Shown piece by piece: positions 60,820 to 64,000 of a stretch of 64,000 nt of DNA. This stretch comes from Lachnospiraceae bacterium (lineage in GTDB: Bacteria; Bacillota; Clostridia; Lachnospirales; Lachnospiraceae), in assembly GCA_023664345.1 (NCBI GenBank), contig JAMPFQ010000003.1:170653-234652 (forward strand). Direction: 5' to 3'. The translations under genes were made by a program, and so were the position numbers. Below the pieces are notes generated by a model. The model was not told the origin of the DNA, did no database searches, and was given only the letters and a program-made list of their open reading frames with translations. Numbering within the stretch: the first letter of the stretch is position 1; the number at the start of each line of letters is the position of its first letter.

Positions 60820-61094
60820 ACCCAGAACCTGTCAAACCGCACCCATATCTCATCCACTACGATACCGTCATACCAGTTCATCGTCTCAAGGAAAACAACC
60901 GCACGGATGAACGCTTCCCTAAAGTCGGAAATGCCGCTCCAGCATCCGATAAACACCACCGGCAGAATCACAATTTCCAAAACAAGCACGGCAAAGAATA
61001 TCCTTTTTCGTCTTTTTGCTTCTTCCTCCGCAGCCAGTCCCATCTCAAAAGCCCGCCGCTGTATCGGCTTCGGATCAAAGAAAATCCGGCGCAC
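60783..61094 (-). pseudogene. fragment of a membrane protein
   Basis: A 103-residue frame starting from GTG: RRIFFDPKPIQRRAFEMGLA, one membrane helix, then ETMNWYDGIVVDEIWVRFDR and FWVIKD. I read it as the middle of a larger membrane-protein family that normally has helices before it and a WWIIPGTED-like continuation. The last nine residues are encoded by the terminator at 60781-60819, so the 3' end is a chance fusion; the N terminus also lacks the expected helices and a ribosome binding site. Confidence 0.6.
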
Positions 61095-61136
61095 ATGGAA
61101 TCACAAGTTGACACAATGCTTTTCTGTGTCAACATT

Positions 61137-61875
61137 TTACCATAAATCCGCAGACAGTCCCGGTTTCCCCGCTGCTTTCTTCGCCTTTTTCAGCGAATGT
61201 GCGTGTGCCTTTTCCACTTCTTCAAGGGAACGGTCAGGATGCTCGCCCGCAAGCCCGCCATGCCCCACGTCCTTGAAGAGTCTGAGTGTAAATTGATGCC
61301 CTGCATCCTGAAGCTGCTTTATATTCTTTGCGAGCCTGCGCTCTACCGTGCTATTAATGCCATACCATATGTACATATCCGTATCTTTGAACGCTTCGCA
61401 GTCCGTCTTGTGTCCGATCAGACAGCGATCCCGATTGCGCCAGCTGTTCCATGTGGCTTTGGTATAAACCAGCCGCTCGGCTTCCTCATAAGTCCTTCCG
61501 GTGATTTTGGCAGGGAACTTCTTGCGCCGTTTTCCTGCACGCCCCATGATGAGATAAAAAATCCGGTAAAGAAAAAACAGTACAGATCTTTGCCCCACTC
61601 GCTTTTGATGTCCGGATACTCACGCGTGGAAAAACCGTCTGCGATCGTCGTGGTTATCGTAAGCCGCTTATCCCGCAGCACTTCATTGAGTACGCGGCAG
61701 CCATAGGATACCCCATACAGCACATCGATTTTTCCACCATATTTTTCAGGACATACTCAGCAATCTGCTTCTCTTCATCCATAACAGATGTAAATTCCTT
61801 CTCCGGCTCGGACGGATTGAAGCCATCGTATGTCACCAGCACAACGTGGAATTCTTTCGCCACGCAATCTGTCAT
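61137..61875 (-). pseudogene. alpha/beta hydrolase broken by frameshifts
   Basis: Three overlapping frames make up one protein: EFHVVLVTYDGFNPSEPEKEF (61654-61875), then LYGVSYGCRVLNEVLRDKRL with the GxSxG nucleophile (61418-61723), then MGRAGKRRKKFPAKITGRTY to the catalytic histidine KDVGHGGLAG (61137-61598). The shifts fall near 61735 and 61580, the latter in A-rich runs. The first 20 or so residues, normally carrying the HGG oxyanion loop, are missing. Confidence 0.7.
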
Positions 61876-62036
61876 TTTTTATAAACATACTTTTAGCGCA
61901 AGAGGCTTTTTAGGAACGGCTCTGCCCATTCCTTGGTATCCTCACCGCTTCCACTTATTCCATTCTCCCCGGCACAGCTGGGGAGAATGGTTTTCATTTA
62001 GCTTCATACTATTTTTATATGCAGCTACATACTATA

Positions 62037-62097
62037 CTGCAGACCGCCAGGATTTACAGTAATGCAATCGAGAAAGTGCTTGGCTGGCGGTCTGCAG
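62037..62097. repeat. perfect 14-bp inverted repeat
   Basis: CTGCAGACCGCCAG at 62037-62050 and its complement at 62084-62097, with a 33-base interval. No U-run follows on either strand. Could be the ends of a small element or a recombination site. Confidence 0.65.
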
Positions 62098-62352
62098 TCG
62101 GTTCATATTGTAGATTCAAGCGGTGTGCAGTATAAATTAAGAAATTCCATGCTCAAATTTCATGGCTGGGCATTTCATCATCCGTAACCGGGACTTCGTG
62201 CCTTAATCCTCCAGATGCAATCCCATAACTAAGAAAATAAGATGTACCATTGTGTGTCAGAAACTTTCAGCCTTCCAACTGTCATATTCCTGATCCTGTA
62301 CATCTCCACAAAACACCAGCTTCCCCGCTCCTTCCTGTACATATACTTGTTG

Positions 62353-62487
62353 CTATCTAAATTTTATGATATCCTCTTTTTGCGCCCCTCTTTTCTTTAT
62401 CGCCCTTGAAGCCTTATGAAATTCTTCCGTAATGACGGGGGCGTGCATACCGCTGACACAGATCCTTTCCTCATCAGGCACACGCTT
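62353..62487 (-). pseudogene. possible remnant of a large serine recombinase
   Basis: The minus frame reads KRVPDEERICVSGMHAPVIT then EEFHKASRAIKKRG before a stop, similar in pattern to the stretch of large serine recombinases before the zinc ribbon; another frame just downstream gives GKLVFCGDV, like the first zinc-ribbon cysteine strand. No start, no catalytic serine domain. Recognition by eye only. Confidence 0.35.
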
Positions 62488-62698
62488 TCAGTCCATAGTC
62501 CTGTTCCCCTTCCTCTGCTCCCCAATCGAATATTTGCCACCCTCGAACGGAGCGTAAGTTCTGGTCAGCTTACTGAGGAAATTGTACTCATACTTTGCGG
62601 TATTTCACATAGCGTCAGTCTGGCTTTTCAGCATCCTCAACCTTGTATAGTCACTCTGCTTGAAAATGAAAAAATCCGGCGAGCAAAAACTACGTTTA

Positions 62699-64000
62699 TT
62701 ATGTATTTTGTTGCAACAATTTCTTATTGTTTATCACATACCTTATCTCTTGGCACAGTTTATCCATATCCACAGGTTTTGCGACATGACCGTCCATTCC
62801 GGCGGCGAGGCAGGCCTCAATATCCTCGGCAAAAGCATCCGCCGTCATAGCTATGATTGGAATATTCTTAACATAATCCCGGGATGATCTGCGTATTTCC
62901 ATCGCCGCTTCCCTGCCGTTCATGACGGGCATTTGAACGTCCATTAATATAATGTCATATTTGCCGTCATCTGCGCTTTGTATCATGGATACGGCTTCTT
63001 TCCCGTTTTCCGCATGGTCGGAAGCGATTCCGTACATATCGAGCAGTTCTCTTATAACCTCCCAGTTAATGTCGTTGTCTTCGGCTACCAGCGCGTTCAG
63101 CCCCCTGAGATCGCTGTTCCCAGCTTCATCCGCATCGCTTTTCCTATCCTCATCATTGGCTGCAAGCCCTATCTTTTCGGATAAGTATGATTTAAACAAT
63201 GGCTTGCTGATAAATCCATCGGCGCCGCTGTTTTTGGCATCGTCCTCTATATCGGACCAGTCATAAGCGCTTACGAGGATGATAGACGTATCCGACCCAG
63301 CGATGCTGCGTATAGCCTGTACAGTTTCCGCGCCGCTCATCCCAGGCATTTTCCAATCAACTACCGCAATGTCATAATCTCTGTTCATTTCGTGCCGCTT
63401 TTTTACAAGTTCGAGTGCTTCCTCTCCGCTGCATGCCGTTTCCGCATTCGCACCCATTTCCTCTACCGTATCTTCCGTTATAGCAAGGAATATTTCGTCA
63501 TCGTCCACAAACAGGATATCTATCGGGGGAAGCGTATAGGTCCGGCTTGCATCCTCTCCTATGGGAAGCTCAAGTTTTACCGTGAACATAGTTCCCTTAT
63601 CCGGTTCGCTGTCGCAGTCTATTGTGCCGTTCATAAGCGTGACCATCTGCCTGACGATCGCAAGGCCAAGCCCTGTACCCTGTACTTTATTTGTGCGGCT
63701 GTCATCCGCACGGGTAAATGTATCATACATATGTTCCATATATTCACGGCTCATGCCAATGCCGTTGTCTTTTACGATATAGGTAAGGCGTATCGTCTGC
63801 CCGTCTATGCATTCCTCATAGAGGTCGAGTATGATTTTGCCCCCGTTGGGCGTATATTTTACGGCGTTGCTCAGAATATTGATAAACACCTGGCTGATAC
63901 GCAGTTCATCACCATACAGCATCTCATAATTTACATTATGAATGCGCACATCGAATTCCTGCTCCTTGGATTTTATCATAGGGCGTACAATATTAACGAG
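62699..64000 (-). CDS. hybrid sensor histidine kinase, C-terminal part (5' end outside window)
   Basis: The frame enters from the right edge and gives 433 residues. First the ATPase domain: N box FINILSNAVKYTPNGG, G1 DNGIGMS, G2 GTGLGLAIV. Then two receiver domains: FVDDDEIF, DWKMPG (phosphoacceptor Asp) and KPL, and AEDNDIN, LMDVQMPVMNG (phosphoacceptor Asp) and KPV. No Hpt domain. The sensor and dimerisation parts are not visible. The tail ends in YVINNKKLLQQNT. It should autophosphorylate and relay to the receivers; its output partner is not in the window. Confidence 0.93.
   Translation of the reverse strand, partial: LVNIVRPMIKSKEQEFDVRIHNVNYEMLYGDELRISQVFINILSNAVKYTPNGGKIILDLYEECIDGQTIRLTYIVKDNGIGMSREYMEHMYDTFTRADDSRTNKVQGTGLGLAIVRQMVTLMNGTIDCDSEPDKGTMFTVKLELPIGEDASRTYTLPPIDILFVDDDEIFLAITEDTVEEMGANAETACSGEEALELVKKRHEMNRDYDIAVVDWKMPGMSGAETVQAIRSIAGSDTSIILVSAYDWSDIEDDAKNSGADGFISKPLFKSYLSEKIGLAANDEDRKSDADEAGNSDLRGLNALVAEDNDINWEVIRELLDMYGIASDHAENGKEAVSMIQSADDGKYDIILMDVQMPVMNGREAAMEIRRSSRDYVKNIPIIAMTADAFAEDIEACLAAGMDGHVAKPVDMDKLCQEIRYVINNKKLLQQNT

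Larger units (their letters stand above)
61876..62698. other. 823-base gene-free stretch with hairpins and decayed coding remnants
   Basis: No intact gene. It holds a plus-strand terminator-like hairpin (CATTCTCCCC 61961-61970 with GGGGAGAATG 61980-61989, then GTTTTC), a perfect 14-bp inverted repeat (62037-62050 with 62084-62097), and a possible recombinase remnant near 62353-62487. A plus-strand frame at 62416-62850 is not credible because it overlaps the kinase gene. Confidence 0.6.

Noticed and set aside
62037-62097. Insertion-sequence ends
   Set aside because: Only 61 bases span the repeat and no transposase or target duplication is visible, so it is listed only as an inverted repeat.
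62416-62850. 144-residue plus-strand frame near the right end
   Set aside because: It runs antisense into the histidine-kinase gene, has no ribosome binding site and no recognisable motif.

Overview
The window looks like chromosome from a spore-forming, anaerobic Firmicute, most likely a member of the Lachnospiraceae (Clostridia). Reasons: spoVAD and spoVAE germinant-channel genes, a class III anaerobic ribonucleotide reductase, strong AGGAGG-type ribosome binding sites, sigma-A promoters of the TTGACA-17-TATAAT type, a DUF4317 protein, and moderate GC with dense, short intergenic regions. No rRNA, CRISPR array or complete insertion sequence was seen.

Layout. 0-2.1 kb: 3' part of argG, a DUF1294 protein and a DegV protein. 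2.3-3.0 kb: a small overlapping pair including a DUF2335 membrane protein. 3.2-9.5 kb: a complete oligopeptide importer (oppABCDF, minus strand) with large hairpins between genes. 9.6-16.5 kb: a transglutaminase-like protein, a DUF5721-like protein, spoVAE, ridA, a small protein, spoVAD, an SH3-domain membrane protein and trpS. 16.5-21.4 kb: the most unusual locus. Three small proteins share an N-terminal leader (YEKP...E.VYAASG) and sit next to an ABC exporter without a peptidase domain and a convergent PqqD-like/HPr-kinase-like fusion. It reads as a RiPP-like or leader-directed export system with no radical SAM or cyclase gene in sight. 21.5-29.2 kb: tRNA-Met, tRNA-Val, argS, a structured repeat, queH, a superoxide dismutase, a ThrH-like phosphatase, pyrF and nrdD fused to a glutaredoxin-like domain.

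29.3-42 kb: envelope functions, including an acyltransferase, a TPR lipoprotein, MscL with a zinc ribbon, DUF4317, an ECF-type S component with a DUF4430 lipoprotein, an M6-like secreted protease, several lipoproteins and a D,D-carboxypeptidase, ending in a GNAT pseudogene. 42.4-49.5 kb: a receptor-type EAL phosphodiesterase facing a spermidine/putrescine importer (potABCD) with a long untranslated leader. 49.5-53.7 kb: an ECF sigma factor, membrane-bound anti-sigma candidate and a propeller/binding-protein lipoprotein in one operon, probably self-activated.

53.8-64 kb is an accessory region: two unknown membrane proteins, an AT-rich SIR2/P-loop/TPR protein that resembles anti-phage defence proteins, a LysR regulator divergent from a small protein and a hydrolase with paired dyad operators, then about 2 kb of decayed genes (membrane-protein fragment, frameshifted hydrolase, possible serine-recombinase remnant), and the 3' part of a hybrid histidine kinase cut by the window edge.

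Start sites were chosen from ribosome binding sites, so many differ from the longest open frame. All family names come from motif recognition; no search was run.
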